From Ampullaceana balthica (Eukaryota; Mollusca; Gastropoda; Lymnaeidae): a DNA stretch of 64,000 nt. The translations under genes and the position numbers were made by a program. Of this stretch, positions 48,201 through 58,039 are shown piece after piece. The notes below the pieces were generated by a model that was given only the letters and a program-made list of their open reading frames with translations, had not been told where the DNA came from and searched no databases. Every line of letters begins with the position of its first letter. The first letter of the stretch is position 1. The stretch is taken from the NCBI GenBank assembly GCA_944989445.1, contig CALYLW010000016.1, positions 3,266,505-3,330,504 on the forward strand. The letters are read 5' to 3'.

Positions 48201-49243
48201 TTTTATATCATTTATCATAACACACTGAGATGGATATTAACATCATTTATAATAACACACTGAGATGGATATTAACATCATTTATCATAACACACTGAGA
48301 TGGATATTAACATCATTTATCATAACACACTGAGATGGATACTAACATCACCTATCATAACACACTGAGATGGATATTAACATCATTTATCATAACACAC
48401 TGAGATGGATACTAACATCACCTATCATAACACACTGAGATGGATATTAACATCATTTATCATAACACACTGAGATGGATATTAACATCATTTATCATAA
48501 CACACTGAGATGGATATTAACATCATTTATCATAACACACTGAGATGGATATTAACATCATTTATCATAACACACTGAGATGGATATTAACATCATTTAT
48601 CATAACACACTGAGATGGATACTAACATCACCTATCATAATACACTGAGATGGATACTAACATCACCTATCATAACACACTGAGATGGATATTAACATCA
48701 TTTATCATAACACACTGAGATGGATACTAACATCACCTATCATAACACACTGATATGGATATTAACATCATTTATCATAACACACTGAGATGGATATTAA
48801 CATCATTTATCATAACACACTGAGATGGATATTAACATCATTTATCATAACACACTGAGATGGATATTAACATCATTTATCATAACACACTGAGATGGAT
48901 ACTAACATCACCTATCATAACACACTGAGATGGATATTAACATCATTTATCATAACACACTGAGATGGATATTAACATCATTTATCATAACACACTGAGA
49001 TGGATATTAACATCATTTATCATAACACACTGAGATGGATACTAACATCACCTATCATAACACACTGAGATGGATATTAACATCATTTATCATAACACAC
49101 TGAGATGGATATTAACATCATTTATCATAACACACTGAGATGGATATTAACATCATTTATCATAACACACTGAGATGGATACTAACATCACCTATCATAA
49201 TACACTGAGATGGATACTAACATCACCTATCATAACACATTAA
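30238..49243. repeat. 35-bp satellite array, ~19 kb, with higher-order repeats
   Basis: The monomer is 35 bp: CATAACACACTGAGATGG, then ATACTAACAT, then CACCTAT or CATTTAT. About 540 monomers are present outside the gap. Two main monomer types alternate irregularly (CACCTA and CATTTA). Rarer types (CGTCACC, TTGATAC, CTCATTT, ATATTAACATC) cluster in regions. Diagnostic variants recur at long spacing: GAGAAGG at 31571, 35754 and 40341 (4183 and 4587 apart); GATGGGTAC at 37692 and 41893 (4201 apart); AAGGTCGCC at 38299 and 42498 (4199 apart). That is about 120 monomers per higher-order unit. The period is not a multiple of three and all frames are closed. The first monomers (30238-30297) are degenerate. 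The array ends at CACATTAAGA next to a MITE. Confidence 0.97.
30298..30397. other. Assembly gap of exactly 100 N
   Basis: One hundred N bases, the conventional placeholder for a gap of unknown size. It lies within the first monomers of the 35-bp array, so the true array length and its left flank are uncertain. Confidence 0.99.
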
Positions 49244-49250
49244 GACAGAA

Positions 49251-49705
49251 ACTTGTATATTTTGGGGTAACGGCAAAAATGTTCGCCGACTCCTGCCGTA
49301 ATAGAACCAACTAAAGGGAGCTGCGGTTACATCACAAATGCTTTGATGTCAACATCAAACGACGCAATTTCATACGTTATCTTGTGGGTTCTCAAACTTA
49401 AAGATTATAATTAGATTTAATTTTCGTGTCTAGAGTCTTGATAGCTTACGCCAACCAGCGTCTGATGGCCTACCGACTGGTACATTAAGAAGCACTGATT
49501 AAATTTTTTTTTAAAAATAAAATTTTTAAAAAAGTCATTAAATATATTGTAAGTGACCAAATATTTCAGTGGATGTTTTATTTAAAGTTACCCTTTTGAT
49601 GTGACATCACATTTCTTAAACCCCCCCCTCCCCCTAGTCACGCATCGTCACAAAAGTGTGACCCCCTCTCCCCCTAGGTGCGTGACGTCATTTATGGACG
49701 GCCCC
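49251..49705 (-). mobile_element. GGGGCCGTCC-family repeat, ~455 bp
   Basis: Reading on the minus strand from 49705: GGGGCCGTCCATAAATGACG, GGTGACACTTTTGTGACG-type dyad, then the same body as 23352-23765 and 61543-62010, stopping at ATATACAAGTTT. It directly borders the satellite, a few bases after its last monomer. Confidence 0.82.
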
Positions 49706-50928
49706 TATGGTATTTTTCAACAATCGCAATTACACCCACATATCATTAGAACACATGTTTAGTGTTTAGAGTTTAGACAAACAATACTGAACATGATATT
49801 AAACATAACAGAAGATATTTAAGGTTTTTATGTTTAATGAAAAAATATATGATGTACATTTTATTTGTTAAAATCAGATCTATGTTAAGGATAGAAAAAT
49901 AATTTGCAAGGGGGGGGGGATAATTATAAATGCACGCCCCTTGATTTCGATAACTAAAAATAGAGATACTATGTTAATTTAATGCTAGATTACCCGCTGA
50001 CTCATTTTTTGGTATTAATGTATTGTAAAAATGTTTTTGAATCAATTTGGCATTATAGAAAAAGAAAACACACCCCCACCAAAAAAAAAGTATTTATTCA
50101 AATATTATTTACCTAGTTACTAAGTTAGTATTTAAGGATTACTTATTTAAGTATTTAATTTAATTATTTCATTTACCTTGAACAATAGACTGTGACCTAT
50201 TTGTTATGGGCTTAACTATTAATATCCTTTAATTAGTTATTCAGTTATTTGGGATTTAATTAAATATTTATCTATAATCATTTACTTAGTTGTTAAAGGT
50301 GTTTTAATTGTTTTGGCAGTAAATATTTCTATTGACTTAGTTGTTAAGGTTTTAAGGATTGGATTATTAATTACTACTCTTTTACTCTATGGTTAAGGAC
50401 TTACATGTAAAAGATTAAATAACGCATTAATAGACAACTTTGTATAGTTAATAAAATAATCCTACTGAGCCCTATAGATGGATAGATTTATAGGTACTGA
50501 TTTAAATGTGTTTAATTTTATTTGACAAACGCTAAAGTATGAAATTATTATGTTCTTGACTTTACTAACATAAATTTGTTACCACTTTATGTATTATAAA
50601 GTATTTATTTCTGTTACATACTCACAATATGTGGATGCATATAGATGTTCATCTTATTGGATATTTGTGTGTCTCCAAATTTTCATTTAGTAGTTTGATA
50701 GGAAACATTATTTTAAGACGTTTATTAATATTAACATAAGTAATTAAATTAATGGACTCTTTTTGCTTTTTAATAAATTTTCTAATTATTTTGTATATCA
50801 TTACATCTGTAAGAAAATACTATAATACCTCCATAATTATTACAGAGATAACTTGGTCCTCTTGTAATTTCATTTAGATATATAATTTTCTACATCGTAA
50901 TAAAGACATCTCCATGTTTCTGTAAAAC
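49706..50928. other. AT-rich unique-looking stretch, no gene recognised
   Basis: Includes a G run at 49910-49920 and an A-rich tract near 50090. No transposon end or convincing exon seen. Confidence 0.5.
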
Positions 50929-51029
50929 ATGGCCAGTAAACTGGATGACAAGACAAATTGCGAGAAACTCAATCAGCTGCTGGAGAGATGAAACATCTAC
51001 ACAAAGTGGTAGACAGTTATTATAAAAAT
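50929..51029 (+). CDS. Candidate first coding exon (frameshifted or short)
   Basis: ATG at 50929 has a good context (AAAACATGG). It opens a 20-codon frame, MASKLDDKTNCEKLNQLLER, closed by TGA at 50989. Shifting frame at that point gives MKHLHKVVDSYYKN up to a consensus donor (AAAAAT then GTAAGT at 51030). Both halves have coding-like composition unlike the flanks, so this may be one exon with a single-base indel, real or from assembly. The protein is not recognised. A possible 23-nt microexon (52206-52228, after TTTATTTCAG and before GTAATTTT) fits phase 0, but this is speculative. Confidence 0.3.
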
Positions 51030-51175
51030 GTAAGTCTTTATATTGGTAGAATGAGCTGTATCTTACTTTGAGAGGGTATTGGTGATCAAATACAAACTCT
51101 TAATTGAAATATCTAAAACTAAATGCACAGATAAATGGTACAGATTGCCACCATATTACTAGTTGTGGCCTTCTT

Positions 51176-51372
51176 ATTATTACAGTATTTACTCATTATT
51201 ATTACAGTATTTACTCCTTATTATTACAGTATTTACTCAATATATCTTCACATAGTTTCCTGCTCTGGACTCTTCAGTATTTAGTATAAGTTGAACATTC
51301 TTACCAAAATTATCAGATGTGACCTTCCCAGTATTTAGTATAAGTTGAACATTATCACCAAATTACCAGATG
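51176..51372. repeat. Short tandem repeats
   Basis: Three copies of a 21-22 bp unit (ATTATTACAGTATTTACTC) at 51176-51240. Then comes a ~60-bp duplicated segment with CAGTATTTAGTATAAGTTG at about 51272 and 51331. Confidence 0.75.
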
Positions 51373-51377
51373 TGACC

Positions 51378-51485
51378 GGAGCTGCGGTTACATCACAAAT
51401 GCTTTGATGTCAACATCAAACGACGCAATTTCATAGGTTATCTTGTGGGTTCTCAAACTTAAGGATTATAATTAGATTTAATTTA
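51378..51485 (-). repeat. GGGGCCGTCC-family internal fragment
   Basis: GGAGCTGCGGTTACATCACA to CTTAAGGATTATAATTAG matches the interior of the long form on the minus strand. No ends are present. Confidence 0.75.
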
Positions 51486-51548
51486 GTGTTAGTTTAAGTT
51501 TTTAACAAAATTACTAGCTATGGCTTTTCTGTAGAATAACTTTAAGGG

Positions 51549-51829
51549 GCACGGTGGTCGAGTGGCATGCGCGCTCGGCTGGCGTACCGATGGTCACGGG
51601 TTCGAATCCTTGTGAGGGTAATAATTTGTTTCTGGTGCATAGGGCGTCCCTGAGTCCACCCAGCTCCGAATAGGTACCTAACATTAGTTAGGGGAAATAA
51701 AGGCGGCTGGGTAATGCCTGGAACCCTTATAGCTGCATCACTTGCCAACAGACCGGCATGGTCTGTGGACACATTATACTTCTGTATAGAAGTAGCGTCT
51801 GTAATAGATAAGACAAAAGATAAGACAAG
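51549..51829 (+). mobile_element. tRNA-derived SINE (family 1), diverged copy
   Basis: CACGGTGGTCGAGTGGCATG, GGTCACGGGTTCGAATCC, then the family body and a tail of AGATAAGACAAAAGATAAG. It is more diverged than 16104-16390 (GCGCTCGGCTGGCG replaces GCACTGGACTGTCG in the head), so it is probably older. Confidence 0.88.
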
Positions 51830-53030
51830 ATTGTCATCTAATTACCAGATTTGGTCTTCCCAGTATTATGTATTATTTAAAGTTTATCACTAAATTTTAA
51901 TTTTCCTCAGCTAGAATTTGTTTTTAGAATCTTTTTTATTTCATTTCTGACCACAGAAAGTTTTATAATTATTAAAGGCTATTGGCTATATTACATAAGG
52001 TGGATGTGTATTATTGTGTATTATTGCTATAAAAATATAGTGTTGTTGTGGTTTTTTTTTAAAGCCAGAAGACAAAGTGAACGCAATATAAAGGAGCGTC
52101 TGTAACAGATAATATAAGATAAGTGCAAGAATGGGCAGGTAAACCTAAAAGTTCAAAGGTCAGCTTTAAGGCCTTTGCCCACTCTATCCACTCTATTTAT
52201 TTCAGGTCAAAGACTTTAAAATTTACAGGTAATTTTAAACACCATGTAAGAAACTTCTTCTTCTTCTTCGTTTCCAATTTGAGTTTTGCGTGCTGAAGAG
52301 TTTTAAACAAAATTAATTTTATTTTATAAAAATATGACTTCAAAAGCTTTTACCATTTGAAAATTATAATTTTTGTACTTTTGCTCAAATATGCAATGAT
52401 ATAAAATTATTCTTTATAAAATTATTTATTGTTGTTTGTTTTTGTTTTTCTAATGTTATTTTAAATTTTTAATAGAAAACATACATTTTGATGAAAAGCA
52501 AATTAAACATTAAGTTTATTGTTATAATATATTGTAAGAATTATATGAAATGGCCTTAGTATAATTTTTTAAAAGTTTGACATTTAAAAATATTTCTTTA
52601 ACATTTTAAATTTAGTTTGATTTCATACAGTCAATCTATATAAACTGATATTTTCATGTGTTTGATTTTATACATATTAAAATAAACTGACGTTGGTCTA
52701 TGTTAAATTTACTACATTCAATGACCATAAACAGATACATGTATTTCATTTAAACATCCAATGAACATAAACATTTATTTCAAATGTTTTATTTCTTAAA
52801 TCCATTGAAAATAAACAAACATAATTTGTCAATTTTTATTTCATAAATCAAAAGAAAATATTCGGATATATGTTTTTGTCTGTTATGCATCATTGCATAT
52901 GTCTGAATATCCTTTAAAAGATTGTTGAAATCTACTTCGTTTTAAGTTCCAAAAAGAGATTATTTTTGAATAATTAGAAATGTATCTAAAATGTATATTA
53001 ACTGATGCACACACACAAAAAAAGAACTAA
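51830..53030. other. AT-rich stretch with a LINE/SINE tail scrap
   Basis: 52090-52123 reads AAGGAGCGTCTGTAACAG followed by ATAATATAAGATAAG, an isolated copy of the shared LINE/SINE 3' tail. The rest is A/T-rich with no other feature. Confidence 0.5.
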
Positions 53031-53351
53031 CAACAAGTTATTAACACTCAAGGCTTGTCAAATAGAACTGACAGTTTAGAACAGAGAAATCAGCATGTTG
53101 TAGAAGAGATGACAACGATCACCACCACCGCCGCCGCCGCCGCCGCCGCCGCCACCGCCACCGCCACCACCACCACCACCACCGCCTCCACCACCTCCAC
53201 CGCCACCGCCATTGCCACCACCGCCGCCACCGCTAAGGCCACCACGGAGTCTCTTGCCATTAGCAATACTTTCGTACTGAAAATTGAAGAAGCATTTAAA
53301 AATGAAATAGCACCTTTAAATCTTAAAAATTTCAATACACAAGCAAAATAA
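53031..53351 (+). CDS. Candidate exon containing a GCC/ACC trinucleotide tract
   Basis: Open from 53031 to a TAA at 53349-53351. The first ATG in frame is at 53109. Before the tract it reads SLEQRNQHVVEEM, then about 40 Ala/Thr codons from the trinucleotide run (53114-53240), then LKIEEAFKNEIAPLNLKNF. The flanking polar stretches look coding-like and helical. No strong acceptor is visible, and the frame may owe its length to the trinucleotide run. The product is not recognised. Confidence 0.3.
   Translation, partial: QQVINTQGLSNRTDSLEQRNQHVVEEMTTITTTAAAAAAAATATATTTTTTASTTSTATAIATTAATAKATTESLAISNTFVLKIEEAFKNEIAPLNLKNFNTQAK
53114..53240. repeat. CCG/CCA trinucleotide microsatellite
   Basis: Nearly uninterrupted trinucleotides (ACC, GCC, TCC). 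On the complementary strand this is a GGN purine-rich run. Confidence 0.9.
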
Positions 53352-53394
53352 TACTATTAACAAAACACCCTTATTCAATCACTGTATTTTACAG

Positions 53395-53460
53395 ATAATC
53401 TTTTGAAAAATATATTAAATGAAATTATAAATCAGCTATTAAAAATTGTTCAGGTGACAG
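53395..53460 (+). CDS. Candidate exon cut by a hAT insertion
   Basis: CACTGTATTTTACAG is a strong acceptor ending at 53394. The frame reads NLLKNILNEIINQLLKIVQ to 53460. If the hAT (53461-56025) and one copy of its target duplication are disregarded, the ancestral sequence continues for seven more codons from 56034 to a TAA. Alternatively CAG/GTGACA was a donor and the insertion is intronic. Neither the gene nor its other exons are established. Confidence 0.3.
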
Positions 53461-53527
53461 CAGAGGCGTCACTAGGGTTGGTGTCACCCGGGGCGGTAGC
53501 TCATGGTGTCACCCCTTCACGACTGAA

Positions 53528-53915
53528 GGGGCCGTCCATAAATGACGTCACGCGAGGATGCCGATTTTTAACCCACCATCCCCCAGCTTCATACTTATAC
53601 CCCCACCCCTTTTTCACGATATGACGTCACAAAGCTTTGACCACCACCCCCCTAGCCGTAGTTTCTAAATAAAAATTAGCATGTTGCAAATTATTTTTTG
53701 TCATTTAAATATATATTTAGGGTAAGTCTGCGCTCTGATGTCGTAACATGTGTGAAGCCATCGAAAACGTCATTAAATAAACGGTAAACAATCAAATATT
53801 TAAGTGGAACTTTTATTCGAAGTTGCGCGTTTTTATGTGACGTCACATTTTTAACCCCACCCCCTCGTCAAACATCGTCACCGATGCGTGACCCCCACAC
53901 CCTATTACGGATTAA
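53528..53915. mobile_element. Nested GGGGCCGTCC MITE (short form)
   Basis: Begins GGGGCCGTCCATAAATGACG and follows 24022-24428 through GTCGTAACATGTGTG and GTGACGTCACATTTTTAACC. The right end is lost after GATGCGTGACCCCC. Confidence 0.72.
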
Positions 53916-53933
53916 AAGGGGGGGGGTGCTGAA

Positions 53934-55160
53934 CGGGCTAAAGCCAAGGGCCACCAATAATTAAAGGTACTCCAAACTTATTATAGTGTATAATAAAGAT
54001 GCAGGCAAATGTTTGTATGAATCCCTGAAAATGCCTTGGACATTAATAATACAATGCTGCATATATGAGTAGGAAGTATAACGGAAACCAGGCTATTCTT
54101 CGTGAGAAGTGCTGTGTCGCTCATTGTGTGCCGTGCACAGCTCATTCTATTAATTTGGTTGGGAAAAGTGCAGCAGGATGTCCTGATGCAGTCAGATTTT
54201 TTGTCTTCTGCAAAATCTTTATACCCGGCTTGTTGCATCTACTCATCGTTGACAGGTACTTTAAAAACACATGAAATTGATACATGTTAACAAAGCCTTA
54301 TCTGACACAAGATGGTTAGCCTGACATGATGCAGTAAGGTCTGTTAATACCTTATACCATGCGAATATCGCAGCACTGGAAGAATTAGCAACAAACGAAA
54401 TTCAGCCACGTGACTGTCTACTTGAAGCAGAAGGATTTCTAAAGGAACTTGAACAACTGGAAGTCGCTATTTTACTTGAAATTCGGGAAACAATTTTAGA
54501 AAGGAAGTCTCTCATTGATTTTGTTAAAGGACAGCATTTTTAATTTGATTCCTATGAAGACAAAGGAAAGGGCAAGTCCATGGTAAAAAAAAGAGTATGA
54601 ACAAACTTCAATGCTATCCAAAAAAAATATTTTAAAAAGGGCGTCAGTTTGATAAAGGGACATCACCAAAACAGTATTCTCCCCGAGACAAAAGTTTCAA
54701 GGTTGAGGTATTTCTGGTAATCATTGACAAACTGTCTTGAGCCCTACAACATCGGTTAGGCCCATATAAAGACATCCATGAGAAATTACGCTTTCTTACA
54801 AACTTATCTGAGCTCAGCAGTTTCGCCATCCGATGGGCAGCAGCCAAGATAATGGAAGAATATTCAAGTGATTTTCAAAATTCTTAAAAAAAGTTATAGT
54901 CCAGGCTCAGGGTAAGGAAAAGGAAGTACCCCAATGCCAAACTCAAAACACGTGCACAGAGCTAAACATTTTGCTGCTTTTGAATTAGCTAAATTTCACA
55001 CAGTCCTTTACAAATGTACACATCGCACTTATCATCTATCTCTCAATGATGACATCAAACTACAACTGAGAGCGATCCTTTTCAAAGTTGAAAAGAATAT
55101 AAAATGAGTTAGAATTTGCATGGGACAACAAAGACTGAATATGCTCTCTCTAATGAGCAT
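53934..55160 (+). pseudogene. ZMYM1-like hAT transposase remnant
   Basis: CTGAACGGGCTAAAGCC and ATGAATCCCTGAAAAT upstream are subterminal sequence of the GGCGGATTAAG hAT family. From 54065 the plus strand reads SRKYNGNQAILREKCCVAHC, then VPCTAHSINLVGKSAAGCP, a known conserved stretch of ZMYM1/DUF4371-type hAT transposases. After a frameshift it continues with LSDTRWLA and EAEGFLKELEQLEVAILLEI. Later parts to about 55160 are broken by stops. The N-terminal TTF-type zinc finger and first catalytic Asp region are missing. Confidence 0.8.
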
Positions 55161-55174
55161 TGAAAAGGAACTTA

Positions 55175-55437
55175 CTTGTAAGCTTTCTTAGCTTTACTGA
55201 CTTGATTGATAACTACACCATGAGAAAAATTCGCAAACGAAAGTTGTAGGTTCAAATAATAATAATACATATTTTTCAATACATTTTTACTTCAACTAGA
55301 GAAAATAATTCTTTACCCCAAGAAAAAAAAAGTTTAAAAATAAATAAATAAAAAATACGGAATAACGCGTAATATTATTCTTTATTTGGGACAGCGTAAG
55401 TCGGGATGGGACCGTCGTAAACGGGGGACTACCTGTA
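55175..55437. repeat. Segment shared with 61270-61542, Tigger/pogo-like end
   Basis: CTTGTAAGCTTTCTTAGC to AAACGGGGGACTACCTGT. The end, read from the other strand as ACAGGTAGTCCCCCGTTTAC followed by GACGGTCCC, resembles pogo/Tigger-type termini (inference). Both copies stop at ACCTGT. Confidence 0.6.
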
Positions 55438-56154
55438 TATAAACATGCATATCACGCCTTTAATAAATATATATATAAAATTATATTAACTCAAAGACAT
55501 TGAATTCATAATTTTCGTCTAGAAAAAACATCAACAAAGAAAAACCATCTTTTGATTATTTTTTTTGGGGGGAGGGGGGGGCTAAAAATCTTATCCCCTC
55601 CCACACCCCACTGTGATGGGGGGAGTCGTGAGGTGGGATTCGTCCATGTTGTCGGGGTGTCAAAGCCCAAATAGCATTATATCTTTTAAAACATAAGACA
55701 CTGCCTCTTTCATGTCCAGCCTTTTTTTTAAAGATCTCTCAGCTGTGACGTATCTTTTCTTTTTTCCCTAATTTGTTTTAATGTTGTTTGTGTGTTGGGA
55801 CTGTTTTATTATTGCAAGTTAACTGATATTTTTTAATAAAAAGTTTTCACGTTTAACGTATTTCTTTGTATTTCTTAATTTCTTTCTAGATGAAAAAAAT
55901 GTGTCTTCATTTTATTTCTGAGATAAATTCGTACACAGTAAAATTTTAGACTCGGGTGTCACCCCCCTGATGGGTGTTACCCGGGCGGCCCGCCCCCCTC
56001 GCCCCCCCCCCTAGTGACGCCACTGGGTGACAGCAAAGATGTGTAATTAAAATTACTAGCTATAAAAGAGAGTGCTGGATAAGTTTTTACCATTATCTCC
56101 CTTGAAATATTATCTGCTTACATACTTTTGATAAAATGTTATATAAAAATGGTA

Positions 56155-56330
56155 TGCTTGAGCCTGACAGGATGCAACTAAACAACAAAAGTGTTGGTTT
56201 TTGGATTCCTGGACATAGCACTGCAGTTATATTTTCACACAGTTATTAGATTTTTAAAAAAAAATTTCGCTAAAAAAAGGCTTTTTGCAGACACTTTTTC
56301 AGTCTTGTGGCATCCTGTCAGGCTCAAGCA
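56155..56330. mobile_element. 176-bp MITE with 21-bp perfect inverted ends
   Basis: TGCTTGAGCCTGACAGGATGC and its exact complement GCATCCTGTCAGGCTCAAGCA (as read at 56310-56330) bracket the element. The inverted similarity extends imperfectly about 20 bases further inward. No target duplication is obvious (GGTA before, AACA after). Superfamily unassigned. Confidence 0.75.
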
Positions 56331-56553
56331 AACACTTTTTAAATATTTTTTTATTTCTACTCAGCCTGATTGTAGTCTACCCCACTTACATCATTTTGAT
56401 ACCCTCTAACACTTATTAAAAGAATTTTAATTTAATTAGAATGACCTTAAACTTCAATATTTCAGACTTTAAGTTATTTGGAATACAAATTAATTCTTTT
56501 AAAACTTCATTTAATAGTATTAAAAAAAATTTTCAATGATTATTAGCAAATTT

Positions 56554-56685
56554 TCAAAGATGGACACAAAACAAAAGTTGGTGAGTTGAAAAAAGCGTGG
56601 CAAATTGTTCATTAACTGAATTTTCAAATGCAACACATTTTCTTCTTAAGCCTTGAATAGTTATGATGGCTTCATAATGTAAGAA
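56554..56685 (-). CDS. Candidate terminal exon of the minus-strand gene
   Basis: A 44-codon frame including the stop: FLHYEAIITIQGLRRKC, then VAFENSVNEQFATLF, ending at TGA (56554-56556). Its possible acceptor, TTAACACCCTTAG, is the end of a hAT-Ac-like repeat starting at 56687. Reading phase 0 from that AG fits the phase 0 donor of the exon at 57433-57547. The composition is coding-like, but no family is recognised, and the splice is hypothetical. Confidence 0.3.
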   Translation of the reverse strand, partial: FLHYEAIITIQGLRRKCVAFENSVNEQFATLFSTHQLLFCVHL

Positions 56686-56686
56686 C

Positions 56687-57139
56687 TAAGGGTGTTAACT
56701 GTTAACCGGTCATCAGATTAGGACCGGTACCATTTAATCAAGACCGATTAACCGTAAATTCAATTAGTCGGTATTAGTTTATTACCCGGATTTAATTTTT
56801 TGTTGTGTTACGGTAGAATACCAGGGCCAATACGGTCAATGCGCTAGCAACTGTGTTATCCATGCCTTTTCTTAATATTCCGGTATATAAATAATATAAA
56901 AATACACATAATCACTGTTAGTGGAGTTCCACTAGTGACAAATTTTATTTTAAAATTCATTTATTTGACGATAGAAGCATAGTACCAGAACCAACATACC
57001 GCGGCTATGTCAAAATGTGAAAAACGGTCAAAGCCGCGAGTGTTTCTATTTATATTACAAGAGGAAAGATAAACCTAACAGTACTAACAGAGTGTTAACC
57101 GGTCCTCAAATTCAATGTTGGTCTTATATCGACAGTCCT
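56687..57139. mobile_element. Possible hAT-Ac-like element with GTTAACCGGT ends
   Basis: TAAGGGTGTTAACTGTTAACCGG on the left (56687-56709, one run of the end region) and GTGTTAACCGGTCCTC then GACAGTCCTA on the right face each other. The 8-bp flanks do not match. Ac-like hATs often carry such alternating GTTAAC/CCGGT blocks. Confidence 0.35.
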
Positions 57140-57432
57140 ACAGGAGAGTACGTGCATATCAAACGCATTTGACTTAAAATTACCACATTGATATACAATT
57201 TGATGTTTTCTAAAATTTATTTCGTGTAAGTTGGAAAAGGAGCACAGCACATGAGAGTTGAACGCAAGCGGTTGGTCATGTTACGTGATTTTTGATGTCA
57301 CCATCAGACGGCGCCAGGCAAAAATCTTTTAACATTCTCTCGTTGGTTCTAAAAAAATTGAGGAAAAATACGGACCGGACAGTAAAGCTGTCCTTTTTAA
57401 CATAATTGTTTCCCCTGGTTGTGATGACTTAC

Positions 57433-57547
57433 TTCTGGATACTTGGTGTGATATTTTTCAACCCTTGCATTCACATACAGTCTAGAGGGCAGAGGAGGAG
57501 TTGGAAATGCTTGGGCATCGGTTTGAATGTCCTCTCTAGGTTTTTTT
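57433..57547 (-). CDS. Coding exon of an unrecognised host gene
   Basis: On the minus strand it is bounded by TGTTTCTTTTTAG (acceptor) and GTAAGT (donor, 57427-57432). It is 115 nt. After one base completing a split codon it reads KKPREDIQTDAQAFPTPPLP, then SRLYVNARVEKYHTKYPE, ending in phase 0. The upstream exon at 58040-58097 leaves exactly the two bases needed (AT+A gives Ile). Consensus splice sites on both sides, an open frame and matching phase make this the best host coding evidence in the window. The Pro-rich then basic/aromatic sequence does not let me name a family. Confidence 0.65.
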
Positions 57548-58039
57548 CTAAAAAGAAACATTTTGAAATTTAAATAATTTTCAATATTTGAAAATTTCCT
57601 TCACAGTTAGAATTTTATTAAAAAAGCACTCAACCTGAATTTTTTACACACAACCATAGATTTAAAAAATACAATCTGAATAATTTTTGTCACATGATTA
57701 TTCAAATGGTTTAAGAATTTATAAGTGATTGAACGCATGCATACTGTAAAATAGCAAACTAAGCCATAGGTGCACCATAAATATTAAGTAGATTCACATT
57801 ATGCAAGCTATTTCTGTATAGAAAAAAGTAGTATTTGATTAAGGTAAAAATAAAATGCACATTTAGAATCTTCTTACAAGTTAAAAAAAACAGAATGAAT
57901 TTAAATTCATGTCTCCTTACTTTATAGTTTGTTTTTTTTATTTCGTGGCAACACACATGCAAGGCCCTTAAAAAGGTGAATAGAGAGTGACAATAATACC
58001 TCTAACATTTCAAGAAAACTATGGTTTAAATCAACTTAC

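Larger units (their letters stand above)
53461..56025. mobile_element. hAT composite, 2565 bp, with 8-bp target duplication
   Basis: Left end CAGAGGCGTCACTAGGG, right end CCCTAGTGACGCCACTG: 17-bp inverted repeats with one mismatch. Perfect GGTGACAG duplications lie at 53453-53460 and 56026-56033. GGTGTCACCCGGGGC on the left mirrors GGGTGTTACCCGGGC on the right. The right ~290 bp recur at 63459-63735. Inside are a nested GGGGCCGTCC MITE, a ZMYM1-like hAT transposase remnant that by its subterminal sequence belongs to the GGCGGATTAAG family, and a segment shared with 61270-61542. The original interior of this element therefore seems replaced by later insertions. Confidence 0.9.

Noticed and set aside
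30398..49243. CRISPR-like direct repeats of 35-36 bp (also 9119-14560)
   Set aside because: The units are contiguous with no unique spacers, and the genome is animal. They are satellites.
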